Below are positions 43,438 to 53,400 of a stretch of DNA of 55,524 bases, one piece after another. The first letter of the stretch is position 1. Each line of letters starts with the position of its first letter. Position numbers and translations under genes: made by a program. The notes beneath the pieces were generated by a model that was not told the DNA's origin, did no database searches, and saw only the letters and a list, made by a program, of their open reading frames with translations. The DNA is from Roseburia sp. (GTDB taxonomy: Bacteria; Bacillota; Clostridia; Lachnospirales; Lachnospiraceae): contig DMYD01000049.1 of assembly GCA_003483745.1 (NCBI GenBank), forward strand, positions 1-55,524, in the 5' to 3' direction.

Positions 43438-43476
43438 AATTCTATAAGTTATTAAGTTATAAAACTCACAGTGACT

Positions 43477-43505
43477 AACATACACCCGTTTTTCCAAAAT
43501 GTCAA
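43477..43505 (-). promoter_or_regulatory. Promoter of the metK riboswitch transcript
   Basis: TTGACA (43500-43505) and TATGTT (43477-43482) on the minus strand are 17 bp apart, about 40 bases before the aptamer. Confidence 0.7.
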
Positions 43506-43538
43506 GGTGTATTTTCTTCACCTTTTGCACAAACCTGA

Positions 43539-43567
43539 TTGACTTTCAAATGTGAAAATTCTATACT
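43539..43567 (+). promoter_or_regulatory. Promoter of the second HD-GYP gene
   Basis: TTGACT (43539-43544) and TATACT (43562-43567) are 17 bp apart, about 45 bases before the start codon. Confidence 0.72.
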
Positions 43568-43611
43568 ATATTTAATTACGAACGTGACATACAAATGAAA
43601 TGGGGTTTTTT

Positions 43612-44691
43612 ATGAAGAAGGTAACAGTCAATAAACTTGAACCAGGCATGGTTACTGCCGAACAAATTCTGACAAAAAACGGACAGATGATCGTTGATAA
43701 AGGTGTCACACTTACAAGACCGCTTATCATGCGTCTTTCCTTTTATTGTGTATTAGAGGTGGGCATTGAAGATCCAGATGAACACGAAGAACCTGAAACA
43801 CCGCATTTTATCCCGGCTTATTCTCAAAAGGTAAAAGCCTCGAAAGAGTTTCAGACGTTCCAGTTTGATCATTCATTCGTATTGAACTCTTTGAAGTCTT
43901 CCATGGAGGGTTATGTTTTTCACAATCAGCCTCTTGATACGGATGATCTTCTTGACCAGACAGTCAAACTGTTCAATTCATGCCAGACATCACTTGAACT
44001 TTTTGATATGCTGCATAATATGCGTGCCTATGACGACAGCACTTATGCACATTCCTTAAATGTATCTTTGATCTGCCGCCGTATCGGTAAATGGCTGAAA
44101 GTAGATGCCAGCACTTTAGATACTTTAACGCTCTGTGGTCTTTTACATGATATCGGCAAATTAAAAATTCCGGATGATATCTTAAATAAACCGGACAAAT
44201 ACACCGACGAAGAGTTTGATCTTGTCAAAAAACATACTAAATTTGGCTACGATCTGTTAAAGCCGCTTTCGATTGATCCGCATATCAAAAAAGCTGCGCT
44301 GCTCCATCATGAGCGTTGTGACGGATCCGGCTATCCACTGAAAGTGGCTCAGAAAGACTTAGACGACTTCTCGATGGTCGTTGCGATCGCCGACGTTTAC
44401 GATGCCATGACTGCCGCAAGATCTTATCGTGCTCCTCTGTGTCCATTCCAGGTCATCGAATGTTTTGAGCAGGAAGGTCTTCAGAAATACAAACCAAAAT
44501 TTATCCTGACCTTTTTACAGCATATCGCATCCACTTATCAGAATAACCGTGTTCTTTTAAGCAACGGACAGAGTGCCAATATCGTAATGTTAAACCAGCA
44601 GCATCTTGCAAGACCGATCGTTCAGTTAAACGACAATTCCTGTATCGATCTCTCTACCCGTCTTGATCTGCATATCCAGAGTATTCTGTAA
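43612..44691 (+). CDS. HD-GYP domain c-di-GMP phosphodiesterase
   Basis: I choose ATG 43612 (359 residues) because GGGG lies before it; the ATG at 43600 has no site. A small N-terminal domain (about 1-60, VNKLEPGMVTAEQIL) of the kind often joined to HD-GYP precedes a linker. The HD-GYP domain is canonical: YAHSLNVS, LLHDIGKLKIPDDIL near 179, HHERCDGSGYP near 238 and VVAIADVYDAMTAARSYR. All expected metal ligands are visible, so hydrolysis of c-di-GMP to GMP is likely. No membrane or receiver domain is present. A single gene under its own promoter. Confidence 0.92.
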   Translation: MKKVTVNKLEPGMVTAEQILTKNGQMIVDKGVTLTRPLIMRLSFYCVLEVGIEDPDEHEEPETPHFIPAYSQKVKASKEFQTFQFDHSFVLNSLKSSMEGYVFHNQPLDTDDLLDQTVKLFNSCQTSLELFDMLHNMRAYDDSTYAHSLNVSLICRRIGKWLKVDASTLDTLTLCGLLHDIGKLKIPDDILNKPDKYTDEEFDLVKKHTKFGYDLLKPLSIDPHIKKAALLHHERCDGSGYPLKVAQKDLDDFSMVVAIADVYDAMTAARSYRAPLCPFQVIECFEQEGLQKYKPKFILTFLQHIASTYQNNRVLLSNGQSANIVMLNQQHLARPIVQLNDNSCIDLSTRLDLHIQSIL

Positions 44692-44749
44692 GCAGACGGA
44701 TCGCTGCAGCCAGGATCCACTGTTTTCGGATATACCTGCAGTTTCAAAA

Positions 44750-44783
44750 AAGAAGCGCTCCAAGCGGCCTCTTTCGGAAACGG
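44750..44783 (-). terminator. Terminator after the YoaK-like gene
   Basis: On the minus strand AGAGGCCGCT and AGCGCTTCT pair with one bulge and a 3-base loop, followed by TTTTTT. Confidence 0.75.
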
Positions 44784-45524
44784 TCACAGCTTCTGATCGT
44801 TTTCTAACAGAGTTGCCTCTTCGAGCGCTTCTTCTGCTTCTTCTTCAATTTCTTCCGGTGTCCCATTCTCAACCGGTATCTTTCCAATATACATAAACAC
44901 ACGCGCCACAATCAGCGGTACAAATCCAACAAAAGCTCCATATACCCCGTATGTATAGACAGATACACAGCCGATACATGCACCTGCAAAAAAGGAGAGT
45001 ACTGTCATAGTATACATTATACCTTTTCTGCGAAATTCCGAATCCTTCGTCAATATATACTGTGTCCATGCGAGCAATGACTGCTTGAAATTGTTCGTGG
45101 TAAAAATACTTGCACTATTATACCCTGACGCACCGGAATAGCTTCCCCACTGAAATGCCGAGCAGAAAAATATCGGATAAAGACTTACAACAGCAGACAT
45201 TCTCTCCGGCATCAGCGCTGTAACGGTAAGTCCGGCTGCATCTACCCAGAGCACAAATTTCCGCATATCCAGCTTTGTAAAATTCGTCAGAAGATACGAG
45301 ATCACGATCGCACTGCCAAAAATAAGAAATGCAAGAAATCGTATTCCCACTTCCGCAAAATTTCTTCCGGTAAGCGCTGCTGCCATCTCCATGACATTTC
45401 CGGTCTGCGCAGAGCCGAAATTCCCTGCATGCAGCAATATCGCATAAGTTCCAAGAAATCCTCCAACCAGCGTAAGATTCCAGTGAAGGATCATATCCAG
45501 TTCTTTTTGAAATATTTTTCTCAT
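44784..45524 (-). CDS. YoaK/DUF1275 family membrane protein
   Basis: The protein has 246 residues from ATG 45524, preceded by GAGGATAACG; the frame extends 17 codons further without a good site. About six membrane helices are seen, with GGFLGTYAILLHAGNFGSAQTGN in the first, the segment that defines the family, and NNFKQSLLAW later. The C-terminus is a Glu-rich cytoplasmic tail. The function of DUF1275 proteins is not known; transport has been suggested. It stands alone between HD-GYP and murA. Confidence 0.87.
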   Translation of the reverse strand: MRKIFQKELDMILHWNLTLVGGFLGTYAILLHAGNFGSAQTGNVMEMAAALTGRNFAEVGIRFLAFLIFGSAIVISYLLTNFTKLDMRKFVLWVDAAGLTVTALMPERMSAVVSLYPIFFCSAFQWGSYSGASGYNSASIFTTNNFKQSLLAWTQYILTKDSEFRRKGIMYTMTVLSFFAGACIGCVSVYTYGVYGAFVGFVPLIVARVFMYIGKIPVENGTPEEIEEEAEEALEEATLLENDQKL

Positions 45525-45574
45525 CGTTATCCTCATCCTCTGAAAAACTCTATGATTATGAATGACTGTGCGCA

Positions 45575-45633
45575 AAAACTGCCATGGTAAAAGACGTCTC
45601 CCATACCCGGAAACGCCCTCTCCATGGCAGTTT
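45575..45633 (-). promoter_or_regulatory. Long-stem hairpin between murA and the YoaK-like gene
   Basis: On the minus strand AAACTGCCATGG (622-633 end) pairs with CCATGGCAGTTT (575-587 end) over 12 bp, enclosing about 34 bases and followed by TTTTTG. It can act as a terminator for murA or as part of the leader of the YoaK-like gene 50 bases further. Confidence 0.65.
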
Positions 45634-45636
45634 CTG

Positions 45637-45687
45637 CATAGTAGCTCCTACATGGCAGTTTTACCTGCCATATCATCAACTACTATG
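45637..45687 (-). promoter_or_regulatory. Nested hairpin overlapping the murA stop codon
   Basis: CATAGTAG/CTACTATG (45680-45687 and 45637-45644) form an outer stem, and ATGGCAG/CTGCCAT (45665-45671 and 45652-45658) an inner stem with loop GTAAAA. The murA TAG is in the outer stem. The inner arms share CTGCCAT with the neighbouring long hairpin, so alternative pairings exist. Confidence 0.6.
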
Positions 45688-46975
45688 ATACTTTCAGTGT
45701 AAACTTCTGTATCTCTTTCTCTGTGCTTACTTTCTCGATCACAGCCCCCAGTGATGCAAGTTTCTTTTCAAATTCTTCATATCCACGTTCAATATAGTAA
45801 ATATCATCTACCACCGTAATGCCCTCTGCTGCAAGACCTGCGATCACAAGCGCTGCTCCTGCACGCAGATCCGGTGCATTGACACGGGCTCCGGTATAAT
45901 TCTCAACACCACCAATGATTGCTATATTGCTCTCTACTTTAAAATTAGCACCCATGCGCGCCAGCTCACCGACATATTTAAAGCGGTTTTCAAAAATGCT
46001 CTCGGTAACAGTACTCGTGCCTTCCGAAATACCTAACACAACTGCAATCTGCGGCTGCATATCCGTCGGAAATCCCGGATATGGAAGTGTTGTAACCTGT
46101 GTATGATGCAATGGTTTTGAGGATACTACACGCACTGCATCATCAAACTCTTCCACTTCACATCCAATCTCAAGCAGCTTTGCGCTGATTGCCTCCAGAT
46201 GTTTCGGGATCACATTTTTTACGGTAATATCACCTTTTGTCGCTGCTGCCGCAAGCATGAACGTTCCGGCTTCAATCTGATCCGGAATGATAGAATACTC
46301 TGTCTTGTGCAGCTTCTCAACACCAACGATCCGTATCACATCCGTGCCGGCACCTCTGATGTTTGCACCCATACTGTTTAAAAAGTTGGCTGCATCTACA
46401 ACATGAGGCTCTTTTGCCGCATTTTCCAAAGTAGTCTTACCCTCAGCCATAGCGGCTGCCATCATAATGTTGATCGTTGCACCGACAGACACCTTATCCA
46501 GATAGATATGCGTACCTTTTAACTGCTTTGCATCTGCTACCACAAGACCATGACGGATATCTACCGTTGCGCCCAGTGCACGGAATCCTTTCAGGTGAAG
46601 ATCAAACGGACGGCTTCCGATATCACATCCACCCGGAAGAGCTACCTCTGCATGTTTATATTTTCCAAGGAGCGCTCCAAGCAGGTAATAGGACGCTCTG
46701 ATCTTGCGGATATATTCATTGTCCACAACCAGATTATGAATAAATGATCCGTTCATCTTTACTGTATGTGCATCCAGTCTGTCTACCTTTGCTCCAATAT
46801 CACTGATTGCATTTAACAGCACATTAATATCTCTGACATTGGGTAAATTTTCTATTGTAACGGTCTCATCCGTCATAACTGCCGCAGAAATAATGGCAAG
46901 CGCAGCATTTTTCGCTCCGCCGATTTCCACTTCTCCGACTAACGGATTGCCTCCTTTAATGACATATTGTTCCAT
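45683..46975 (-). CDS. murA: UDP-N-acetylglucosamine 1-carboxyvinyltransferase
   Basis: MurA starts peptidoglycan synthesis by moving enolpyruvate from PEP to UDP-GlcNAc. The 430-residue protein has Lys-Asn at 22-23, the catalytic loop ALPGGCDIGSRP with Cys117, the target of fosfomycin, and PGFPTDMQPQ and RAGAALVIAGLAAEG near the end. It has its own promoter and no operon partner. Confidence 0.96.
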   Translation of the reverse strand: MEQYVIKGGNPLVGEVEIGGAKNAALAIISAAVMTDETVTIENLPNVRDINVLLNAISDIGAKVDRLDAHTVKMNGSFIHNLVVDNEYIRKIRASYYLLGALLGKYKHAEVALPGGCDIGSRPFDLHLKGFRALGATVDIRHGLVVADAKQLKGTHIYLDKVSVGATINIMMAAAMAEGKTTLENAAKEPHVVDAANFLNSMGANIRGAGTDVIRIVGVEKLHKTEYSIIPDQIEAGTFMLAAAATKGDITVKNVIPKHLEAISAKLLEIGCEVEEFDDAVRVVSSKPLHHTQVTTLPYPGFPTDMQPQIAVVLGISEGTSTVTESIFENRFKYVGELARMGANFKVESNIAIIGGVENYTGARVNAPDLRAGAALVIAGLAAEGITVVDDIYYIERGYEEFEKKLASLGAVIEKVSTEKEIQKFTLKVS

Positions 46976-47005
46976 ATCACACCTCTATGAACCTTTTCAT
47001 ACAAA

Positions 47006-47041
47006 CACATAATTATAGTGGCTATTATGTGCTTTTGTCAA
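47006..47041 (-). promoter_or_regulatory. Promoter of murA with overlapping inverted repeat
   Basis: TTGACA (47036-47041) and TATAAT (47012-47017) on the minus strand are 18 bp apart. CACATAAT-N10-ATTATGTG, a perfect 8-bp inverted repeat, covers 47006-47031 and the -10 box, as an operator would. Confidence 0.72.
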
Positions 47042-47129
47042 GAATTATATCACAGTTTCAATTTTGTTGTAAATATGCAGATATTCCCAAAAAAGCCCTT
47101 TATCTTTACACACTTCCGTTCATTTTTTA

Positions 47130-48692
47130 TCAGTTGCTGATGTATTTCAGTGGATTGACTGCTGCCCCTCCGATATAGATTTCAAAATGCACATGCGGTC
47201 CTGTAGAGCGTCCGGTGCTTCCACTCAGCGCGATCGGTTCGCCCTGCTCTACTTTCTGTCCGACTTTCACCAATAATTTGCTGTTATGTGCATACCGTGT
47301 CAGTCTTCCATCCGCATGACTGATCACAACATTATTGCCATATCCACCATTGTAAGAAGCCTGGATCACTGTACCGGCACAGGATGCATACACGGTTGTT
47401 CCAACCGGGCATGCCCAGTCCACACCTTTATGCATTCTTCCCCAGCGTCTTCCAAATCCCGAGGTAAACCTGCCACCGGCAATCGGCTTGATGTATGTCG
47501 GCGGCACGATCGTTCCCCGCTCCACAACAGCTGCCTTCGCTGCCGTCATAATCTTCTGATGTGCTAACTCCCTGCTTACCTCAGAGCCGTTTTCATATAC
47601 AACAATATCGTTTCTCTCACGATGACCTGCAACACCCTCTTCTAGCACTTTCTCCTGATTGGTATACCAGGAATCATTTTCCATAATAACAGGTTCTTCC
47701 TCGTAATCTTCCTCATAAACTTCTCCCACAGTCAGCCTGATCTTTAAATCCGGTTCCGGAACCGAAATGATAAGCTCCTGTCCTTCGCGCAGTGAATCTG
47801 CATTTTCCATCCCGTTTAATGCCATAATATCTGCGACTTTTGTATCATGGTCAAGTGCGATCACAGAGAGACAGTCACCACTCTCTACTACATATATTTT
47901 ATTCGATTCTTTTTCTTTTGTTACTTCCACAGCCGCATCATCTGCCGTGGTAAACGCATCCGGCTGCACATAATTTTCATAAACTTCAATATTCTCCACA
48001 AATGCCATATCAAGGACGCCTGTTTCATAAAAATCTGCTGCATCCGACGTCACAGCATCTAAAAGATGCACTGCAGACACCAGGGAAACTCCCGCAAGCG
48101 ATGATTCCTGCATATCCTGCGTCTCTGTTTGTTCCGTTTCCACTGCGTCATCCTCATTATCTGTCTTTTTCAGATCAGCCGTTAATATGCCACCGATCTG
48201 TCCTTCTAACGACTGATATGTAACAGTATAGGCATCCTCTTCGTCCGATTTTTTCCTGACCTGATTTAAAAAATCGGACACTTCATCTAATGTCTTAAAA
48301 TTTCCACGATATGAACCGATTGCAACCGTATAGGCACGCTCTCTGCTCTCAATCTTCTTTTCTGCCAGTATCTTTTTTAATTGTTCTTCCAGTGCTTCTT
48401 TCTTTTCTAAATGCACAAACAGTTTTTTTTCTGTTTTTACTGACCACTCATAATCCATGCATAAACGGTTTGCAGACTCTTCTGCCAGTTTTCTTCTCGC
48501 CCCAAGGATAGTATCTTTCACATCAACATTTTCTGCCACATATCCGACAAACACTCCATCTACATACACGCCCTGATAGTTCTGTCCTAATGACGTCTGC
48601 TGCGAAAGCGCACTTCCGGCCAGTATTATAAGAAATCCGCCGGCGGCAATTATGCCGGGCAGTGTTTTTTTATCTTTTAATCTTTTGTTCAT
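47130..48692 (-). CDS. LysM-G5-M23 peptidoglycan endopeptidase
   Basis: The 520-residue protein has an N-terminal signal or anchor (about 10-31), an unrecognised region with a predicted helical part, a LysM domain (about 266-311), a G5 domain (about 316-394) and a C-terminal M23 metallopeptidase (about 405-515). The zinc site is intact: MHKGVDWA with His421 and Asp425, and HVHFE with His500 and His502. It should cut peptide cross-links in the cell wall outside the membrane. LysM and G5 bind wall glycan. It follows aroK by 31 bases. Confidence 0.92.
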   Translation of the reverse strand: MNKRLKDKKTLPGIIAAGGFLIILAGSALSQQTSLGQNYQGVYVDGVFVGYVAENVDVKDTILGARRKLAEESANRLCMDYEWSVKTEKKLFVHLEKKEALEEQLKKILAEKKIESRERAYTVAIGSYRGNFKTLDEVSDFLNQVRKKSDEEDAYTVTYQSLEGQIGGILTADLKKTDNEDDAVETEQTETQDMQESSLAGVSLVSAVHLLDAVTSDAADFYETGVLDMAFVENIEVYENYVQPDAFTTADDAAVEVTKEKESNKIYVVESGDCLSVIALDHDTKVADIMALNGMENADSLREGQELIISVPEPDLKIRLTVGEVYEEDYEEEPVIMENDSWYTNQEKVLEEGVAGHRERNDIVVYENGSEVSRELAHQKIMTAAKAAVVERGTIVPPTYIKPIAGGRFTSGFGRRWGRMHKGVDWACPVGTTVYASCAGTVIQASYNGGYGNNVVISHADGRLTRYAHNSKLLVKVGQKVEQGEPIALSGSTGRSTGPHVHFEIYIGGAAVNPLKYISN

Positions 48693-48723
48693 CTTCTGAC
48701 TCTTTCATTCCATAGATGTAATT

Positions 48724-49236
48724 TTATAAAGATTCTTTTTGAAGTTGTGTCACAATTTTTTCGATCGTCTGCTCCACATTCAGACCATTCTCTGCAATCG
48801 TGATGTCCGCGTATTTTTCATACAGCACAACTCTCTCATCATACAGATCTTTTAAAGTCTGTCCATCTTTTAAAACAACACCCCTGCCTTTAATATCCGA
48901 CAGTCTGCGGCTGATATTCTCATAATCTAATTTTAAATAAATCACGATCCCAATCTGACTTAAGTGTTCCATTGCCTCTTTTCCATATACGACACTGCCC
49001 CCAGTGGCAATGACGGAATGATGCGCTTCTATTTCACTGTTGATGCGGTTTTCAACTGCAATAAATCCGTCAGGTCCCTCTTCTGCGATGATCTCCCGCA
49101 ATAATTTTCCTTCTTTTTCCTGAATGACCAGATCTGCATCTACAAACTGGAACCCCAGTACCTTCGCCAATATAACTCCTACGGTGCTTTTTCCAACCCC
49201 AGGCATACCAATCAATACAATATTATCTTTTTTCAT
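48724..49236 (-). CDS. aroK: Shikimate kinase
   Basis: The 170-residue enzyme phosphorylates shikimate in aromatic amino acid synthesis. Walker A GMPGVGKS is at 10-17, followed by DADLVI, the EAHHSVIATGGSVVY segment containing the GG loop that binds shikimate, and LKGRG-like DIKGRGVVL lid. GGGAGAAAG precedes the ATG. Other aro genes are not in the window. Confidence 0.94.
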   Translation of the reverse strand: MKKDNIVLIGMPGVGKSTVGVILAKVLGFQFVDADLVIQEKEGKLLREIIAEEGPDGFIAVENRINSEIEAHHSVIATGGSVVYGKEAMEHLSQIGIVIYLKLDYENISRRLSDIKGRGVVLKDGQTLKDLYDERVVLYEKYADITIAENGLNVEQTIEKIVTQLQKESL

Positions 49237-49273
49237 CCGCTTTCTCCCGCTGTAAGTGATCCATTTCCATAAA

Positions 49274-49305
49274 AAACGCCGAAAGGCTGTGCTTTCGACG
49301 TTATC
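49274..49305 (-). terminator. Terminator after the PrsA-like gene
   Basis: On the minus strand AACGTCGAAAG and CTTTCGGCGTT form a stem with one mismatch and a 6-base loop, followed by TTTTT. Confidence 0.85.
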
Positions 49306-49308
49306 TTT

Positions 49309-50352
49309 TTACTCTGTTGCCTGCTCCGTCGTGCTTTCTGTCTCTGTGTCTTTTATAGTTGTAAACAGGTTATCAAAATTCACGTCATCCCAGACTTTTT
49401 CTTTCACTGCCCACTCGATGCCCTCTTTCCAGCCATCAAGCGTCTTGTCATACAGATCATCTTTGCGCTGCTTGATAATATTCTGACGTGTCTCCTCTGT
49501 CGCATCCTCGTCCACTTCTTTATCAAGACGTGCCACAAAATAAGCGCTGTCACCTTCGATCAGATCTGTAACTTCGCCTTCTTTTAAATTTTTGAGTGCT
49601 TCTAAAAGATTCTTATCCACAGAATCATCATCCTGCGTAAAAGTGCCCGTACTTACTGTATAGCCTGCATCCTCTGCCGCCGCATCAAGTCCATCTTCCT
49701 TCGCTGCTTTTGCAAAGTCTGCCACGGTTGCTGCAAGTTCCTCTTTCTCCTCATCGGTGTAATCCACCGTATTTCCGCTCTCATCCTTATGTGTTGTCTT
49801 AGAAATATTTACATAGCTGTATGCACCGGTTTTTGCTTCCTCGTCTGTCACATTGGTATCTGCATCTGCAACGATTGCTGCTTTCATTTTGCTCTGGATC
49901 GTCTCCAAAGTAAGATACTCTTCTACAATCTCCTGCGTCGCGCCAAGAGCCTTGATCGCATCTTTACTGTTATCTTCCATAAACTGTGCTGCCGCTGCAG
50001 TGATCGCTGCTTTCTCATCATCCGAAATGGTGACATTGTACTCATCCATATGAAGCTGTAACACATACATATCTTCTAAGGAATCCATCACGCTGTCTTT
50101 AAAATCATCCTGTCCGGTTGATCCATTTCCATATAAATCGGATGTCCAGACATTTTTTCCAAAATATGCGGTATAAAAATCATCTGCTCCGGCCTGCCCA
50201 ACCCTTGCTGCAAAGTTTGCAACACCAAGTTTTACCGGCTCTCCGTTTAAAGTTGCCACTGTTTTATCTTTATTAACTCCGCCACAGCCTGTAAGTACAG
50301 ACAAAGCCATAGCGCTGCTTAACAATAATGCGGTAATTTTTTTGCTGTTCAT
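49309..50352 (-). CDS. Extracytoplasmic PrsA/SurA-like lipoprotein, putative folding factor
   Basis: From ATG 50352, with GGGAGG before it, the protein has 347 residues and a lipoprotein signal ending LSVLTGC with Cys23. It has a SurA-like N-terminal helical domain (about 35-160) and a central region, about 180-280, where a parvulin-type prolyl isomerase domain should be, but the match is weak and the usual catalytic residues are not obvious. The tail is acidic and Thr-rich. Chaperone-like activity on secreted proteins is likely; isomerase activity is uncertain. It follows mfd by 80 bases with no clear terminator. Confidence 0.75.
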   Translation of the reverse strand: MNSKKITALLLSSAMALSVLTGCGGVNKDKTVATLNGEPVKLGVANFAARVGQAGADDFYTAYFGKNVWTSDLYGNGSTGQDDFKDSVMDSLEDMYVLQLHMDEYNVTISDDEKAAITAAAAQFMEDNSKDAIKALGATQEIVEEYLTLETIQSKMKAAIVADADTNVTDEEAKTGAYSYVNISKTTHKDESGNTVDYTDEEKEELAATVADFAKAAKEDGLDAAAEDAGYTVSTGTFTQDDDSVDKNLLEALKNLKEGEVTDLIEGDSAYFVARLDKEVDEDATEETRQNIIKQRKDDLYDKTLDGWKEGIEWAVKEKVWDDVNFDNLFTTIKDTETESTTEQATE

Positions 50353-50431
50353 ATGTTCCTCCCAGTGCCCTCTTTTTCTGATCCGGGCAGTCATTCATTT
50401 TATTATAATTCGTTTTCTATAAAGCCGCAAG

Positions 50432-53400
50432 TTATTTTTCCATCAGCATCTCCCCCGCGCGCTGCAAAAATGTCTCCATCACATCTTTTGCTTCCACATA
50501 TTTTTCCCGGGTATTCATTTTCAGGAAATAAGTGAAATACGGTGCTTTTGCATCCATGGTGAATTTCACATGATTGTCAAAGGAATCCGTAAACTCCGGA
50601 ATTGCTGCTACATTGATCTTCGCTTTCTCATACAGAGTGAACCGCAGTGTATCACCTTTCTGTGAAATATCCGTGAAATAAAGCTGATGTGCCATGGATT
50701 TTACCCTTGCAATATAAAGCAGATTTTCGACAGATTTTGGCGGATCTCCAAAACGGTCAATCAGCTCTTCTAACATTTCTTCCGACTCATCTGCTGTCTC
50801 GATGCCTGCGATACGCTTATAAATATCAAGTTTCTGCATCTCATTTGGAATATATCCCATCGGAATATAGGCATCAATATCAATATCGATCGAGGTATCA
50901 AAACTTTCTGCAACCTCCATGCCTTTTGCTTCCTTGACTGCTTCATTCAACATTTTACAGTAAAGATCATATCCAACTGCCTCCATATGTCCATGCTGCT
51001 TAGCGCCAAGCAGATTTCCTGCACCGCGTATCTCAAGATCACGCATGGCTATCTTAAAGCCACTTCCAAGTTCCGTATACTCCTTGATCGCGGCAAGTCT
51101 TTTTTCCGCGACTTCTTTCAGCATTTTATCCCTGCGGTACATTAAAAATGCATACGCCGTCCGGTTCGATCTGCCGACACGCCCGCGAAGCTGATAAAGC
51201 TGTGACAGTCCCATATTATCCGCATCATGGATGATCATCGTATTGACATTTGAGATATCAAGCCCCGTCTCGATGATCGTTGTCGAAACCAGCACATCGA
51301 TCTCTCCGTTGATAAAACGGTACATGATATTCTCTAATTCCGTCTCTTTCATCTGCCCATGTGCATAGGCAACGTTTGCCTCAGGCACAAGTTCTGCAAT
51401 TTTTGCTGCCACATCTGCGATCTCCCGCACACGGTTGTATACATAATATGCCTGTCCGCCACGGGAAAGTTCCCTGGAGATTGCCTCACGCACCAGTTCT
51501 TCATTGTATTCCATCACATACGTCTGAATCGGCACACGGTCCATCGGCGGCTCCTCTAAAACACTCATATCACGGATCCCGATCAGACTCATATGGAGTG
51601 TTCTCGGGATCGGCGTTGCCGTAAGTGTAAGCACATCAATATTGGTCTTTAGCTGTTTGATTTTTTCCTTGTGTGTCACACCAAAACGCTGCTCCTCGTC
51701 AATGATCAGAAGTCCAAGATCTTTGTATACTACATCTTTTGACAGCAGCCTGTGTGTTCCGATAATGATATCAACATTTCCCTTTTTCAGTGCCTCCACC
51801 GTCTTTTTCTGCTCGGCACTGCTCCTGAAACGGCACAAAAGATCAATATTGACCGGAAAGTCTTTCATGCGCTGTACAAAGTTATTGTAATGCTGCTGTG
51901 CCAAGATCGTCGTCGGCACTAAAAAAGCAACCTGTTTTCCATCCTGCACTGCCTTAAAGGCCGCACGGATCGCGATCTCCGTCTTGCCATAACCAACATC
52001 CCCACAAATCAGACGATCCATAATCTTCGTGCTTTCCATGTCTTTTTTAGTCGCCTCGATCGCAAGTTCCTGATCCTCGGTTTCCTCAAATGGAAACATT
52101 TCCTCAAACTCCCTCTGCCAGACGGTATCCGGTCCATAGACAAATCCGTCCTGCTCCTGTCTCTGTGCATAAAGCCGCACAAGATCCTGTGCAATCTCTT
52201 TTACTGCACCGCGAACTTTTGTCTTTGTTTTATTCCATTCCTGTCCGCCTAATTTGTTCAGTTTTGGCTTCTTCGCGTCCGCGCCCGCATATTTCTGGAT
52301 CAGTTCTAACTGCGTTGCAAGGATGTATAAGTTTCCACCACCGGCATATTCAATTTTGATATAGTCTTTAACCGTCTTATCGACCTCTATTTTTTCAATT
52401 CCACGGTAGATCCCAAGGCCATGATTTTCATGAACGACATAATCACCGATGTTAAGGTCGGTAAAACTGGCAATTTTTTCTCCCTCATAGGTACGGCGGC
52501 GTTTCTTTTTTTTCTTTTCACCACCGAAAATATCGCTCTCTGATATCACAACAAATTTAAGCAGCGGATATTCGTAACCTTTTTTGATCTTTCCGTAGCC
52601 GGTCATGATCTCCCCCGGTTTTACCTCATGATCAAAATCCTCCGAATAAAACGCATTCAGTCCCTCCGCCATCAGATCTTCTGACAGACGCTTTGCGCGC
52701 GTCTTTGATCCGGAAAGTAAAATTACACGATATCCGTTTTTCTTGTAACGGGTAAGATCTTTGACCAGAAGTTCAAAACTGTTGTTGTATGGATTGACCG
52801 TCTTAGAATCAATGACAAATTTTTCTTTGATATCCACATGGCTGTTTTTCAGATCCAGTGCCACCAGGGAAACACACGCCATCTTTTCAACTTTTGCCAG
52901 AATTTCCTTACAGGAAAAAAGTTCCCGCATCTGTCCCGGCAGAATATAACCTTTTTCGAGGCGCTGCTTCATGCTCTCGGAAAATTCTGTTTCTGTCACC
53001 ATACCGCGCTCAATGGAGCGTGCCAGTTCATCCACAAAAATAACGGTATTGTCCCTGTTAAAATATTCAAGCAGTGATACACGATCCTCACAGAAATAAG
53101 ACAGATATGCGTCAAGCCCCGCGCTGATGCCCAGTTCTCCCGCTTCTTCTGCGATCTGTGCGGCAGCACTTTTCGTGCGATGGGCCTCCTCCGTTTTCAT
53201 TTCTTTCCGGAGTTTTGCAGATACCTTCTCTGCCTCTTTTAAAATCCTTTTGATTCCCTCCTGACGATCCGTTTGGGTCAGAACCAGTTCACAGGCAGGA
53301 TAAATTGAGATTTCTTCTAAGTTTTCAATTGAGCGCTGGCTCTCGGCATCAAAAGAACGGATGGAATCTACCTCATCTCCCCAGAATTCAATTCGATATG

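Noticed and set aside
43521..43535. TTTTGCACAAAC upstream of the second HD-GYP gene as a third repeat copy
   Set aside because: Only this short block matches the end of the repeat; the conserved 88-base head is absent.
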